From positions 231,267-295,266 of the forward strand of contig NZ_JACHXP010000004.1 in NCBI RefSeq assembly GCF_014192215.1: DNA of 64,000 nt. The letters are read 5' to 3'. How positions within the stretch are numbered: the stretch's first letter is position 1; each line of letters begins with the position of its first letter. A program made the position numbers and the translations under genes. The notes beneath the pieces were generated by a model. The model was given only the letters and a program-made list of their open reading frames with translations, ran no database searches and was not told the origin of the DNA. Origin of the DNA: Halomonas cerina. GTDB taxonomy: Bacteria; Pseudomonadota; Gammaproteobacteria; Pseudomonadales; Halomonadaceae. Below, one piece after another: positions 33,375 through 43,636 of this stretch.

Positions 33375-34642
33375 CACGCGCCCTCGTGCTCGTCCTCGAC
33401 TCCTTCGGCATCGGCGCCACGCCCGATGCCGAGGCCTTCGGCGATGCCGGGGCCGACACCCTGGGCCATATCGCCGCGGCCTGCGCCCGGGGCGAATGCG
33501 ACCTTCCACAGGGCCCCGAAGCCGGCCCGAGCGAGGGCCGAAAGGGGCCGCTTCACCTGCCAAACCTGGCCCGGCTGGGGCTCTTTCACGCCCACCACGA
33601 GAGCACCGGCGCGTGGGCCGAGGGCGTCGCGGTGCCCGCCATGGTGGTCGGTGCCTATGGCTACGCCCGGGAACTCTCCTCGGGCAAGGACACCCCCTCT
33701 GGCCACTGGGAGATCGCCGGAGTCCCGGTGCGCTTCGAGTGGGGCTACTTCCTGGAGCACGAGCACAGTTTCCCGAGCGAGCTGCTCGAGGCGCTGATCC
33801 GCGAGGCTGAGCTGCCCGGGGTGCTGGGCGACTGCCACGCCTCCGGCACCGAGATCATCGCCCGCCTCGGCGAGGCGCACCGGCGCACCGGCAAGCCCAT
33901 TGTCTATACCTCGGCAGACTCCGTGTTCCAGATCGCCGCCCATGAGGAGGCCTTCGGGCTGGCGCGGCTCTACCACGTCTGCGGGATCGCCCGCCGACTG
34001 CTCGAGCCGTACAACATCGGCCGGGTGATCGCGCGGCCCTTCACCGGGGACGCCGCCGCGGGCTTCACTCGCACGGCCAACCGCCGCGACTACAGTGTCG
34101 AGCCGCCCTCGCCCACGGTGCTGCAGAAGCTCCATGACGATGGCGGCACGGTGGTAGCCATCGGCAAGATCGCCGATATCTACGCCCACTGTGGCATCAG
34201 CGAGACGCTCAAGGCCAGCAGCCACGACGCCCTCATGAACGTCACCCTGACCGCCCTGGACGAGGCCGGCGACCGGACGCTGGTGATGACCAACTTCGTC
34301 GACTTCGACATGGTCTATGGCCACCGCCGTGACGTGGCCGGCTACGCCGCCGCCCTGGAGGCCTTCGATGCTCGGCTCCCCGAGCTGCTCGAGCGCCTCG
34401 AAGACGATGACCTGCTGGTGATCACCGCCGACCACGGCTGCGACCCGACCTGGACCGGCAGCGACCATACTCGGGAACACATCCCGGTGCTGGCCGTGGG
34501 CGCCGGCCTCGCCCCGGGCTCGCTCGGTGCCCGCGCCAGCTTCGCCGACATCGGCCAGAGCCTGGCTCGCCACTTCGGTTTGCCGCCCATGGACGACGGT
34601 GAGAGCTTCCTCCCCGATCACCACCGCCAAGGAGCGCATTGA
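33371..34642 (+). CDS. deoB: Phosphopentomutase
   Basis: A 423-residue manganese enzyme of the alkaline phosphatase superfamily that converts (deoxy)ribose 1-phosphate to the 5-phosphate. The N-terminal metal-binding [18 protein letters not shown], the [13 protein letters not shown] [13 protein letters not shown] and the C-terminal [19 protein letters not shown] supply the metal ligands. Slightly longer than the E. coli protein because of an insert near residues 40-60. Coupled to deoA (ATGA overlap) and deoD (one-base overlap). Confidence 0.95.
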   Translation: MTRALVLVLDSFGIGATPDAEAFGDAGADTLGHIAAACARGECDLPQGPEAGPSEGRKGPLHLPNLARLGLFHAHHESTGAWAEGVAVPAMVVGAYGYARELSSGKDTPSGHWEIAGVPVRFEWGYFLEHEHSFPSELLEALIREAELPGVLGDCHASGTEIIARLGEAHRRTGKPIVYTSADSVFQIAAHEEAFGLARLYHVCGIARRLLEPYNIGRVIARPFTGDAAAGFTRTANRRDYSVEPPSPTVLQKLHDDGGTVVAIGKIADIYAHCGISETLKASSHDALMNVTLTALDEAGDRTLVMTNFVDFDMVYGHRRDVAGYAAALEAFDARLPELLERLEDDDLLVITADHGCDPTWTGSDHTREHIPVLAVGAGLAPGSLGARASFADIGQSLARHFGLPPMDDGESFLPDHHRQGAH

Positions 34643-35376
34643 TGGCCACCCCGCATATCGACGCCGAATACGGCGACTTCGCCGACACCGTGCTGATGCC
34701 TGGCGACCCGCTTCGCGCCAAGTACATCGCCGACACCTTCCTGAGCGATGTTCGCCAGGTAAACAGCGTACGCAACATGTACGGCTACACCGGCACCTAC
34801 CAGGGTCGCGAGGTTTCGGTGATGGGCCACGGCATGGGCATTCCCTCGGTGTCGATCTACGCCAAGGAGCTGATCACCGATTATGACGTCAAGCGGCTGA
34901 TCCGGGTCGGCTCCTGCGGCGCGGTGCGCGACGACGTGGCGGTGCGCGACGTGGTGATCGGCCTGGGCGCCTGCACCGATTCGGGGGTCAACCGCACCCG
35001 GTTCCGCGGCCACGACTTCGCCGCCATCGGCGACTTCGAGCTGACCCGCCATGCGGTGGACGCCGCTGCGGCCCAGGGCGTGCCGGTGAAGGTGGGCAAC
35101 CTCTTCTCGGCGGACCTGTTCTACAACCCGGACACCGAACTGGTCGAGACTCTGCGCCGCTACGGCATCATCGGCGTGGAGATGGAGGCCGCCGGCCTCT
35201 ACGGGGTGGCCGCCGAGTTCGGCGCCCGGGCTGCGACCATCTGCACGGTCTCCGACCACATCGTCAAGGGCGACTCGCTGTCCAGCGACGAGCGCGCCAC
35301 CACCTTCGACGAGATGATGACCATCGCCCTGGACAGCGTGCTACGCGACGCTGCGGCCCAGGAGGCCAGCGCATGA
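34642..35376 (+). CDS. deoD: Purine-nucleoside phosphorylase (DeoD type)
   Basis: A 244-residue hexameric-type enzyme. [26 protein letters not shown] is near-canonical for DeoD, as are [26 protein letters not shown] and the ribose-contacting [24 protein letters not shown] precedes the ATG at 34642. Its stop overlaps cdd by 4 bp. Confidence 0.95.
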   Translation: MATPHIDAEYGDFADTVLMPGDPLRAKYIADTFLSDVRQVNSVRNMYGYTGTYQGREVSVMGHGMGIPSVSIYAKELITDYDVKRLIRVGSCGAVRDDVAVRDVVIGLGACTDSGVNRTRFRGHDFAAIGDFELTRHAVDAAAAQGVPVKVGNLFSADLFYNPDTELVETLRRYGIIGVEMEAAGLYGVAAEFGARAATICTVSDHIVKGDSLSSDERATTFDEMMTIALDSVLRDAAAQEASA

Positions 35377-35813
35377 GCGGCGAGATCGAGCGCGACTCCC
35401 TCCACCAGGACATCGTCGAGGCGCTGATCGAGGTGCGCGACCGCGCCTATGCGCCCTACTCCAACCACCCGGTGGGCGCCCTGGTGATCAGCGAGAGCGG
35501 CACCCGCCATGTTGGCGCCAACGTCGAGGTGGCCCACTACAAGGGACTGTGCGCCGAGGCCTCGGCCATCGCCGCGATGGCCAGCGCCGGCGAGCGCGAG
35601 CTGCGCGTGGTCTACGTGATCGGCCCCGACAAGCACCTGTGCACCCCCTGCGGCGACTGCCGTCAGCGCATCCGCGAGTTCGCCAGCCCCGAGACGTTGA
35701 TTCGGGTGGTCGACGCCGAGGGCCGGCTGCTCAAGTGCTATACCATGGAGGAGCTGCTCCCCGACTCCTTCGGCCCCGAGAACCTCGGCCGCCCCCCGAC
35801 CCTGGGCGACTAA
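35373..35813 (+). CDS. cdd: Cytidine deaminase
   Basis: A 146-residue zinc deaminase of the short homotetrameric type. The zinc ligands and catalytic glutamate are in [10 protein letters not shown] (C-A-E) and PCGDCRQRI (PCxxC). [13 protein letters not shown] is the N-terminal substrate-binding motif. It is translationally coupled to deoD and ends the deo genes. Confidence 0.95.
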   Translation: MSGEIERDSLHQDIVEALIEVRDRAYAPYSNHPVGALVISESGTRHVGANVEVAHYKGLCAEASAIAAMASAGERELRVVYVIGPDKHLCTPCGDCRQRIREFASPETLIRVVDAEGRLLKCYTMEELLPDSFGPENLGRPPTLGD

Positions 35814-35862
35814 GGTCCGCGGCGCCCCTCATCATCCGCCATCGACACCCCGGAGCCCCTTA

Positions 35863-36603
35863 ATGTCTCGCGCCATCGACATTCCCGCCGCCGACGGCAC
35901 CATCGACGCTCATATCTTCACGCCCGGCAGCGCCGGCGGCTCACTGCCGGCCGTGGTGCTGTTCACCGATATCGGCGGCCTACGCCCCTGCTACCATGAG
36001 AAAGCCCAGCAGATCGCCGACAACGGCTACGCCGTGTTGATGCCCAACGTCTACTACCGCGATGCGAGCGGCGCTGTCGTGCCCAAGGGCAAGTCCTTCC
36101 GCGATCCGGATGTGCGACCGACCCTGCTCGAGTATGCCGCCCACCTGACACCCGAGGCGCAGGCCCGCGATTTCGCCGCCCTCCTGGACTGCCTCGATAG
36201 CGAGGCCGAGTTCGCGGATGGCAAGATCGGCGTGGTCGGCTATTGCATGACCGGCGCCTTCGCGCTGCGCATGGCGGCCGAACACCCCGGCCGCGTGGCC
36301 GCCGCGGCCGGTTTTCACTCGGCCCGCCTGGCGCAGGCCGACGACCCCAACAGTTCCGTGCACTTGGTCGGCACCATCGAAGGGCGCGTCTATCTCGGCC
36401 ACGCCGACAAGGATGAGCTGCTGCCCCCCGAGCAGATCGCCCGCCTGGACGAGGCGCTGGCCAGGGCCGGCGTGCACTTCACCACGGAGCTCTACCAGGG
36501 CGCGGCCCACGGCTTCACGGCCAAGGATGCCCCTTCCTACGATGCGGCCGCCGATGCCCTGCATCACAAGCGGCTCGCCATGCTCCTGGAGGAGACGCTG
36601 TAA
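35863..36603 (+). CDS. Dienelactone hydrolase-family protein
   Basis: A 246-residue alpha/beta hydrolase. The nucleophile is C128 in GVVGYCMTGAFALR (Cys instead of Ser, as in dienelactone hydrolases), and H216 in GAAHGFTAKDAPSYD completes the triad; the Asp is probably in LGHADKDELLPP. It starts 49 bp after cdd with GGAG upstream and may belong to the same transcript. The natural substrate is not evident. Confidence 0.87.
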   Translation: MSRAIDIPAADGTIDAHIFTPGSAGGSLPAVVLFTDIGGLRPCYHEKAQQIADNGYAVLMPNVYYRDASGAVVPKGKSFRDPDVRPTLLEYAAHLTPEAQARDFAALLDCLDSEAEFADGKIGVVGYCMTGAFALRMAAEHPGRVAAAAGFHSARLAQADDPNSSVHLVGTIEGRVYLGHADKDELLPPEQIARLDEALARAGVHFTTELYQGAAHGFTAKDAPSYDAAADALHHKRLAMLLEETL

Positions 36604-36690
36604 ATGCCCCGAGGCATGCGTCGTGTGATGTTAGGGCGAAATACGTTGCATGGCCCTGGCATCATCAGGTGTTGCGAGAGATAGCCTGCA

Positions 36691-37947
36691 TCATGGCATG
36701 CCACCCGAGGCTACCTCATCATCGACGGCTCGCCTGGAGGCCCAAGCGAAGCCGAGTAGCCCCACGACCGGACCGGGAACCAGAAGCCAGGCGGCATTCA
36801 ACCCCACGTGCTCGAACAGGGTAGTGGTGGCAGCGATCGAGACGACGGTGATGGCAAAGCCGATGGAGTTCTGCATGGCCAGCGCGGCACCCACCAGCTC
36901 CCGCGGGCAGGCGTGTGCCGCCAGGGCGGAAAATTGGGGCGAGTCCGCGATGACGGTCGCGCCCCACACCAGCAGGAGAAGGGCCAACACGATGGCCGGC
37001 AGCTCCTGCCAGGACAGGGCAAACACCAGGGCGCAGACGCCTGAGGCGGCCAGGGCGCCCAGCGCCACCTTGGCGCTGCCGATACGTCGCGACAGCCACC
37101 CGCCGACCACACAACCCAGGGCCCCGATCCCGATGATGCCGAACGCCATGCCGGAGACCCCGAGCATGGCATACTCGCTGGCCAGCACCGTATGCGACAC
37201 CAGCAGCGGCACTACCGTCCAGAACGCGTACAGCTCCCACATGTGCCCGAAGTACCCCAGCGCGGCCGCCCGGAACCGGGGCACCCTGAATGCCTCCAGG
37301 ACCGTGGCCCGTCGTTCCGTCTCGGTGAGTGATAGCGATTTCCTCTGGCGGGCATCCGGCAGGTGAGGCCCATCCCCCAGCCAGTGGATCAGCAGCGCCC
37401 CCAGCAGCGCGAGCACCGACGAAGCAGAAATGATGGCTTGCCAGGGAAGATCGGCCCCCATCTCGCGCAGCCCATGGGGCAGCGCCGTGCCCAGCGTCAG
37501 CATGGCGACCAGCTGGGCCAGCGCCTGGCCGGTACGCTCCGGCGCCCAGCTGACGATCAGCTTCATGCCCACCGGATAGATGCCCGCCAGCGACACGCCG
37601 ACCAGAAAACGCAACAGCATGGCGCTGGCCAGCCCCTCGGACAGCCAGGCGAAGCCGGCATTGAACAGCCCACCGGCCACCGCGCTACAGACGAAGATCC
37701 GGCTGGCGCGGTAGCGATCCGCCAGGCCGCCGAGCGCCATGACCAGGGTGCCGAGGATGAAGCCGACCTGCACCGAGCTGGTCAGCCAGCCGATATCGCC
37801 GGCACTGATCTGCCAGGCGCTCATCAGGTCGTCCGCCGCGCTGTTGGTGCTGAACCAGAGCGAGGTGCCGAACAACTGGGCAATGGCAATGGTTGCCACG
37901 GGCCACACATGGCGCTTGGTATCTGTCTCGACGTTTCCCGATGTCAT
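36691..37947 (-). CDS. MFS permease
   Basis: A 418-residue, 12-helix major facilitator protein. The loop 2-3 motif appears as [14 protein letters not shown] and its half-repeat as [16 protein letters not shown]. Helix 1 has the unusual [18 protein letters not shown], seen in a subgroup often called CynX/nitrate-like permeases. GGAGGACCGCC precedes the start. No neighbour gives the substrate away. It converges on the dienelactone hydrolase gene. Confidence 0.83.
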   Translation of the reverse strand: MTSGNVETDTKRHVWPVATIAIAQLFGTSLWFSTNSAADDLMSAWQISAGDIGWLTSSVQVGFILGTLVMALGGLADRYRASRIFVCSAVAGGLFNAGFAWLSEGLASAMLLRFLVGVSLAGIYPVGMKLIVSWAPERTGQALAQLVAMLTLGTALPHGLREMGADLPWQAIISASSVLALLGALLIHWLGDGPHLPDARQRKSLSLTETERRATVLEAFRVPRFRAAALGYFGHMWELYAFWTVVPLLVSHTVLASEYAMLGVSGMAFGIIGIGALGCVVGGWLSRRIGSAKVALGALAASGVCALVFALSWQELPAIVLALLLLVWGATVIADSPQFSALAAHACPRELVGAALAMQNSIGFAITVVSIAATTTLFEHVGLNAAWLLVPGPVVGLLGFAWASRRAVDDEVASGGMP

Positions 37948-37985
37948 GGCGGTCCTCCGATTCGCTACGCCAGGTCTAAGCTTTG

Positions 37986-39263
37986 CTAACCGGTGGACAT
38001 TCTCTGGACGAGCAGCTTGTCGATCCGTCGCCCATCCAGGTCGATGACCTCGATCCGCCAGTCGCCGACGATCACGTGCTGGCCCACCTTCGGCAGTTCC
38101 GCCGCCTGGTGGAGGACAAGGCCGGCCACGGTCGCATAGTCGGGAGTTTCCTTCAGCGTGAGGCCGATGTACTCGGCGAACTCGTCGATGGGCATCCAGC
38201 CGGCGACGAGCAACGAGCCGTCCGCACGTTCGACCAGCTTGGGCTCGTCCGCCTCCGCGTCATCGAATCCTCCTGTGATCGCACCGAGGATATCCATGGG
38301 GGTGATGATACCCTCGAAATGGCCGTACTCGTCATAGACGAGCAGCATCTGCGCGGGAGCCGCCTTGAGCTGCTCGATTACCTGCATTGCCGGCAGGGCA
38401 TCGTGGACCACCGGGGCGGGTCGTGCGAGTGACCTGGGCTCAAAGCCTTCCTCTTCCACCTGCAGGAGGTCATGACTCTGCAGGATGCCGACAATGTCGT
38501 CCTGACCGCCATCACGCAGAGGTAGGCGTGACCGGCCAGAGACACGCAGTCGGGCGAGGATCTCGGCACGGGTGTCGCCGACGCCGGCGAGCTCGACCTC
38601 GTGCCGCGGGGTCATCAAGCCGCGCGCGTGGCGGTCGGCGATGCGCATGACGCCGGTGATCATCCGGGTTTCGCCCTTCTCGAGGGTGCCGGCGCCCTCC
38701 GCCTCCACGATGAGCATCCGGATCTCCTCGTCGCTGACGGTGGTTTCCCGCTTGCCCGAGTGTCCGAGCAGCCTGAGGACGAGCTTTCCTGACCAGACCA
38801 GAAGCCAGACGAGCGGCAGGGCGGCGCGGGAAAGCAGATGCATCGCCGGCGCCACACGAGAGGCCACGGTCTCCGGGTTGGCCAACGCGATCTGCTTGGG
38901 AACGAGTTCACCGATGATCAGTGAGAGGTAGGTGATCACAACCACGACGATACCGACCCCCAGCGGATCGGCAAGCCGTACCGGGACCCCAAGGTCCGGC
39001 AGTACGCCGGCAAGCCGAGCACCCAGCGTCGCCCCGGAGAAGGCACCAGCGAGTACGCCGACCAAGGTGATGCCGATCTGCACCGTCGAGAGAAACCGCC
39101 CCGGGTCCTCGGAAAGGGCGAGGGCGATCCTGGCGCCACGGGAGCCATCCGCGGCCCGCGTCTTGAGGCGCGTCGAGCGAGAAGAAACGATCGCCAGCTC
39201 CGACATGGCGAGCAGGCCGTTCAGCACGATCAGGGCCAGGACGATGAGGATTTCGAGGAGCAT
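37986..39263 (-). CDS. CNNM/CorC-type membrane protein with CBS pair (UPF0053 family)
   Basis: A 425-residue protein: an N-terminal CNNM (DUF21) membrane domain (about 1-185, three to four helices with [19 protein letters not shown]), a CBS pair (about 205-325, [17 protein letters not shown]) and a C-terminal CorC_HlyC domain (about 340-420). Such proteins export magnesium or other divalent cations, or act as hemolysin-like accessory proteins. The start at 39263 is chosen because the membrane domain begins there; the 45 residues of the longer frame look non-coding. Confidence 0.9.
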   Translation of the reverse strand: MLLEILIVLALIVLNGLLAMSELAIVSSRSTRLKTRAADGSRGARIALALSEDPGRFLSTVQIGITLVGVLAGAFSGATLGARLAGVLPDLGVPVRLADPLGVGIVVVVITYLSLIIGELVPKQIALANPETVASRVAPAMHLLSRAALPLVWLLVWSGKLVLRLLGHSGKRETTVSDEEIRMLIVEAEGAGTLEKGETRMITGVMRIADRHARGLMTPRHEVELAGVGDTRAEILARLRVSGRSRLPLRDGGQDDIVGILQSHDLLQVEEEGFEPRSLARPAPVVHDALPAMQVIEQLKAAPAQMLLVYDEYGHFEGIITPMDILGAITGGFDDAEADEPKLVERADGSLLVAGWMPIDEFAEYIGLTLKETPDYATVAGLVLHQAAELPKVGQHVIVGDWRIEVIDLDGRRIDKLLVQRMSTG

Positions 39264-39555
39264 GAGAGTAGTAGCGTGACGGCAGTGGAGGGCTATCGGG
39301 AGAGTGCGCCACAAGGGTGGGGAAAACGCATATGAGCATGGCACACAACCGGGTCGCCGGCACGGGAAGCCTGCCATGGCCACCTTAGGGGCAGCCATTC
39401 ACAAGCTGGTACACATCGCCTTTGGCGTCTTAAGGACGCTGACCCAATATCGGCCCTCAACTCACCGCATAAGGAGTGAAACCAGTTGAAAAAGACGGGA
39501 TCTCGCTTCGCCTTGTCCCGGCGCCCACCATTGCTGGGATTTCGGAAATGAGCGC

Positions 39556-39924
39556 TTATTCACCGAAGCGCCCGCGGAGGTAGTCGATGATGGCCTGGGC
39601 GCCATAGAGCCAACGCTCATTGCCCTGCGCCTCGTGGATGTACAGGCAGGGAACTTCCAGCTTGCCGCCCTCCTCCTTCAGGACCCGGGTATGCTCGGGG
39701 TCGAGGCGTACGTCGCGGGTCTCGATCGTAAGCCCCAGCCGGGCGATCTCCCGCCTCACCTGGATGCAGTCGGGCTCGCTCCAGGCCTGATAGAGGGCCA
39801 GGGTCTCGCAGGCCTGATCCACCTCGGCCTGCTGCGCCTCGTCGCGCGAGACTTCCCGGCGGGTGCCGAGCTTGTTGGCTACCCATATAACCGGCGCCAG
39901 CAAGGTTCGAATGAGTGAACGCAT
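39556..39924 (-). CDS. Glutaredoxin/GST N-terminal-like protein with membrane anchor
   Basis: A 122-residue protein: a short N-terminal hydrophobic segment (SLIRTLLAPVIWVANKLG) and then a thioredoxin-fold domain. The active-site position reads YQAWSEPDCIQVRREI, so the first Cys of a CxxC is replaced by Ser or absent and only one Cys remains. KLEVPCLYIHE holds the cis-Pro and YGAQAIIDYLRGRF is the final helix. GGGAGG lies 6 bp before the ATG at 39924. Likely a monothiol redox or adaptor protein. The 292 bp upstream of gene end (39264-39555) hold nothing I recognise. Confidence 0.75.
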   Translation of the reverse strand: MRSLIRTLLAPVIWVANKLGTRREVSRDEAQQAEVDQACETLALYQAWSEPDCIQVRREIARLGLTIETRDVRLDPEHTRVLKEEGGKLEVPCLYIHEAQGNERWLYGAQAIIDYLRGRFGE

Positions 39925-40051
39925 CGTCATCCTCCCGCATTTACCATAGTGACCTCGCGACGGTCCGATACGTCGGGGCCTGCTGATGGAAAAACCCACC
40001 CTCGCTTCCACTGTGACTCTCACTCAGGCTGAAGGGACGTGCAAGGAACGC

Positions 40052-40195
40052 TCAGCTGGTCTGGCGGACCACCAGTTCCACCGGCATGGAGACGTGGCGC
40101 GGCGGCCTGCCCGCCAGCACCTCGCCCAGCAACAGGAGGTAACCCTCACCGCCCGTCGACCTGGGCGGCCGTACGAGCGGGACAGGTTCAAGTGG
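40052..40195 (-). pseudogene. C-terminal relic of a LacI-family regulator
   Basis: The minus strand reads GEGYLLLLGEVLAGRPPRHV then SMPVELVVRQTS and a stop at 40052-40054, the canonical end of LacI-type regulators. Upstream codons (to about 40195) stay open but homology fades, and the mscS-like gene ends at 40229. The DNA-binding domain and most of the sugar-binding domain are missing. Confidence 0.65.
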
Positions 40196-40228
40196 AGCAG
40201 GTTCGAATGAGGCAGCTCAGAGGAGAGC

Positions 40229-42544
40229 TCAGGTCACGGGATCCGGTGAGCCTCCACTGGTGCTGGTCTGGCGCTGCGGATCGGCGACGCCGGCCCGGCC
40301 AGGCTCGCGACCGCTGGCATCGCGTTCGCCGCCGCGCTCGGCGCTGCCGTCGAGGCGGCCACCCCCACGGCCTTCCATGCTGACGCTGAGACGCGGTATC
40401 CCCAGGTCGAGATCCTGCTGCTCCATGCGCCGTTTGAGCAACAGGTTGAAGGCCCGGGCCACGTCCCACTGCATCTGCGGTGCCGTGCGCAAACGCATGC
40501 GCAGGATGGGGCAGCCCTCCTCGAAGGCGTGAACGCCCTCCATCTCCAGCGGTGACCAGATGTGGTGGCGCATCACCGGATCCTGGCGCAGCTCGAGGGC
40601 GGTCTCCTGCATCAGGGTGATGGCGTCGTCGATCTTCATAGTGTAGGGAATACGGATCTTCATCAGCGCGATGCCGAATTGCCGCGACATGTTGTGGATG
40701 GACTCGATGCGGCTGAAGGTGATGATGTGGACGACGGCATCCAGGTCGCGCAGGCGCACGGTGCGCAGGGTCAAGCCCTCGACGGTACCGATGTGCCCGT
40801 TGATCCTGACGAAGTCGTCCACCGCCAGCGAATCCTCGATGAGGATGAAGATGCCGGTGATCAGGTCCTGCACCAGGGTCTGCGCGCCGAAGCCGATGGC
40901 CAGGCCGATCACCCCGGCACCGGCCAGCAGCGGCGTGACATTCACCCCGAGATTGGCCAGGCCGACGATGGCCGCGATGATCACGATGGTGGCGAAGATG
41001 ATGTTACGAAGCATCGGCGTGATGGTCTGGGCCCGCGCCAGATTGACCCGCCGCCCCCGGGCTCGCGCCGGGCTGGTCAGAGCACGCTGGATGGCGGTGT
41101 CCGCGAAGATCCAGACCAGCCAGGCCAGCAGGACCGTGAAGCCGATGGCCAGCAGGGCCTGGCCGATGCGTGCGCTGGCCACGCCCTGCTGGCCGATGCC
41201 GATCAAGGAGCCGCCCCACACCTGCAGGGAGAGCTCGGCGAAGACGATCCAGGCCACGACATGGGAGAGGGCATAGCCGAAGCGCTCCAGGCGCCCACGG
41301 TATCGGCTGACCCGTCGACGCAAATTGTGGCGGTTGCGCCGCTCGCCGTGGCGCCGGATCAGCCCGGTGATCACCAGGGTCAGCACCAGCAGAGAGGCGG
41401 AGATGATCGAGCGAGCCAGGGCGGTCCCCACGTCCCCCACGGTGACGAAGATCGCCAGCAGTGAACCGCCCACCAGCAGCAGCGCCGGCACATGCCAGAG
41501 TCCTCCGAGCACCCGTACCATCTCGGCGGCGCTGCCGCTCTCCTGGCGCACCCGGTAGGGACGGTTACGGATCAGGTGTCGAATCGGCCGCTTGAAGCGC
41601 AGGATGAAGCGCACGCTAAGCAGCGCCGCCAGGACATTGGCCAGCACCGACATCAGGCTGGCCAGGTCACGGCCGAGCATCTCCATCAGGTGGCTCGAGT
41701 TGAAGGCATCGCCCAGCGCAATCAGCGCTCCGATCACGAACAGCGGGCGCAGGCTGTGCTGGTGCAGCCATTGCACGGCGACGAAACGGTGGCCCCGAGC
41801 GAATACCGAGGTCACCGTTTCCACCACCACCGACAGGGTGCGCCCGCACAGCGCCACATAGGCAACCACCAGGGTGGCCGTGCGTCCGGCGCTGGGGGGT
41901 ACCAACTGGGCGATACCCAGCACCAGGGCAAAGGCCAGCGCCCAGGGCAGCAGGCGGCGCAGAAAGTGCACCGCCAGTAGCCAGCCCTTGGGCTCCCGGG
42001 GCAGGTCCAATGGCCACTCTCGACGCTTGGCCAGCATGCGGCCCAAGGCGACCAGGATCACCAGCAAGCCGCCCCAGATCACCAGCAGCACGGTGAACTC
42101 GACGACGAAGCGCAGCAGCTCGGCACTGCCGGTCTCGATCACCAGATCCCGCAAGTCGGTCCAGCCCTCATTGAGCTTGCGTTGCCACTGGGCCAGCGGA
42201 GACTGCTCGGACTCGGCCTGCTCCCCCAGGTCGCTGAAGGTCTCGGCCAGCGCCCCCAGCAGCCCCTGCGTGGCGGGGATGCTCCCTTGGGTGGCGGGCT
42301 CATGGGCCATCTTCAGATCCCGTAGGCTCTCCAGCAGGGCCTGGCGCTGCTCGCTGTTCTCCAGGGTGGTGATCACCCGATCCAGGGACTCTTGGAAGGC
42401 CTGTGGATCCGGGGCTTCCGTCGAAGGCTCGGTACCGGTCAGCGCCGCCAGGGGCGAGGACTGGGCCCAGGCCGCCAGAGGCAGCCACAGTCCCATCAGC
42501 AGCAGGCAGAGCACCCTCAGGGTGTGGAAAGCAACACGTTGCAT
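40229..42544 (-). CDS. Large mechanosensitive channel, MscS family (YbdG/MscK-like size)
   Basis: A 771-residue protein with a signal peptide (VLCLLLMGLWLPLAAWAQ), a periplasmic helical region (about 25-130), around 10 hydrophobic segments and a C-terminal MscS module. The pore helix/beta-domain junction reads LLAGAGVIGLAIGFGAQTLVQD and is followed by GIFILIEDSLAVDDFVRING, the MscS signature. The C-terminus is charged and Gly/Arg-rich. It gates ions on hypo-osmotic shock, relevant for a halophile. GGAGACCCC lies before the ATG at 42544; a longer frame overlaps the divergent amidoligase. Confidence 0.92.
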   Translation of the reverse strand: MQRVAFHTLRVLCLLLMGLWLPLAAWAQSSPLAALTGTEPSTEAPDPQAFQESLDRVITTLENSEQRQALLESLRDLKMAHEPATQGSIPATQGLLGALAETFSDLGEQAESEQSPLAQWQRKLNEGWTDLRDLVIETGSAELLRFVVEFTVLLVIWGGLLVILVALGRMLAKRREWPLDLPREPKGWLLAVHFLRRLLPWALAFALVLGIAQLVPPSAGRTATLVVAYVALCGRTLSVVVETVTSVFARGHRFVAVQWLHQHSLRPLFVIGALIALGDAFNSSHLMEMLGRDLASLMSVLANVLAALLSVRFILRFKRPIRHLIRNRPYRVRQESGSAAEMVRVLGGLWHVPALLLVGGSLLAIFVTVGDVGTALARSIISASLLVLTLVITGLIRRHGERRNRHNLRRRVSRYRGRLERFGYALSHVVAWIVFAELSLQVWGGSLIGIGQQGVASARIGQALLAIGFTVLLAWLVWIFADTAIQRALTSPARARGRRVNLARAQTITPMLRNIIFATIVIIAAIVGLANLGVNVTPLLAGAGVIGLAIGFGAQTLVQDLITGIFILIEDSLAVDDFVRINGHIGTVEGLTLRTVRLRDLDAVVHIITFSRIESIHNMSRQFGIALMKIRIPYTMKIDDAITLMQETALELRQDPVMRHHIWSPLEMEGVHAFEEGCPILRMRLRTAPQMQWDVARAFNLLLKRRMEQQDLDLGIPRLSVSMEGRGGGRLDGSAERGGERDASGREPGRAGVADPQRQTSTSGGSPDPVT

Positions 42545-42640
42545 GGGGTCTCCATTCGTTCCGCGAAGATGGCCGACGCACACCTGCCCCTCGAGGGCAG
42601 TATGATAGGCTGCCGGCACGACCTCGCACAGGATGCCGTC

Positions 42641-43636
42641 ATGACGCCGCAATCGCCACCCGAGCCTCGCACCCCCGATGGCCGCCAACGCCGCGTCGGC
42701 GTCGAGATCGAGTTCGCCGGCCTGCCGCCCCGGGAAACAGCCTGCCTGGTCCGCGACCTCTTCGACGGCGAGATCGAGGTGCTCAGTCCCCACCGCCTCA
42801 AGGTCATCGGCACCCGCTGGGGCGACTTCGGCATCGAACTGGACACCCAGTATGCCCATCCCGACGAGCGCCGGCTCGACCCCGAGGCCTCACGGGACAG
42901 TGAGTGGGAACGCATGCGGCGGGACTTTCACGCCCGCACCCGGGAGTTGATCGGCGATGTGGTAACCGGCCTGGTGCCCACCGAGATCGTCTGCCCCCCG
43001 GTGCCCTGGGACGAGCTGGGCGAGCTGGACCAGCTGTTCGAAGCCCTGCGCCAGCATGGCGCCAAGGGCACCGAGGCCAGCCTGCTCTACGGGTTTGGGC
43101 TGCACCTCAACCCCGAGGTTCCCGACCTTTCCACCACCACCATCCTGGCGTACCTGCGCGCCTACCTGCTCTCGGCCGCCTGGCTGCGCGAACAGATCCA
43201 CGTGGATATCACCCGGGAGGTGCTACCCCATGCCAGTCCCTTCCCGCGGGCCTATGCCCTGAAGGTGCTCGACCCGGACTATGCCCCGGACCTCGAAACA
43301 CTGATCGACGACTACCTAACCGACAACCCGACCCGCAACCGGGAGCTGGACATGTTACCGCTGTTCGCCCATCTGCGCCCCGACTACCCCGACGAACTGC
43401 TGCGCAGCCGGCTGGTCAGGGCACGCCCCACCTTCCATTACCGGCTGCCCAACGCCCAGCTCGCGGAACCCGGCTGGGGGGCGGTGACGGAGTGGAACCG
43501 CTGGCTCGAGGTGGAGCGCCTGGCCATCACCCCGGAGACGCTAGCCGAGCGCAGTGCCCAGTTCCTGGCGCGGCATCGGCCCTCCCGGCCCAGGCGTTGG
43601 CTCATGCGCCTGCGCCGCTGGGTGCAGCGCACATGA
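42641..43636 (+). CDS. Amidoligase-family enzyme (Amidoligase_2, glutamine-synthetase fold)
   Basis: A 331-residue protein. RRVGVEIEFAGLPPRETACL carries the GS-like metal-binding EIEF motif, and GDFGIELDTQY and LVPTEIVCPPVPW continue the active site. FGLHLNPEVPDLSTTTILAYLRAYLL is typical of the family. Amidoligases make peptide-like bonds between acids and amines. The next gene, overlapping by 4 bp, encodes a class I glutamine amidotransferase, so the pair probably works in sequence on a gamma-glutamyl type compound or peptide. The substrate is unknown to me. Confidence 0.85.
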   Translation: MTPQSPPEPRTPDGRQRRVGVEIEFAGLPPRETACLVRDLFDGEIEVLSPHRLKVIGTRWGDFGIELDTQYAHPDERRLDPEASRDSEWERMRRDFHARTRELIGDVVTGLVPTEIVCPPVPWDELGELDQLFEALRQHGAKGTEASLLYGFGLHLNPEVPDLSTTTILAYLRAYLLSAAWLREQIHVDITREVLPHASPFPRAYALKVLDPDYAPDLETLIDDYLTDNPTRNRELDMLPLFAHLRPDYPDELLRSRLVRARPTFHYRLPNAQLAEPGWGAVTEWNRWLEVERLAITPETLAERSAQFLARHRPSRPRRWLMRLRRWVQRT

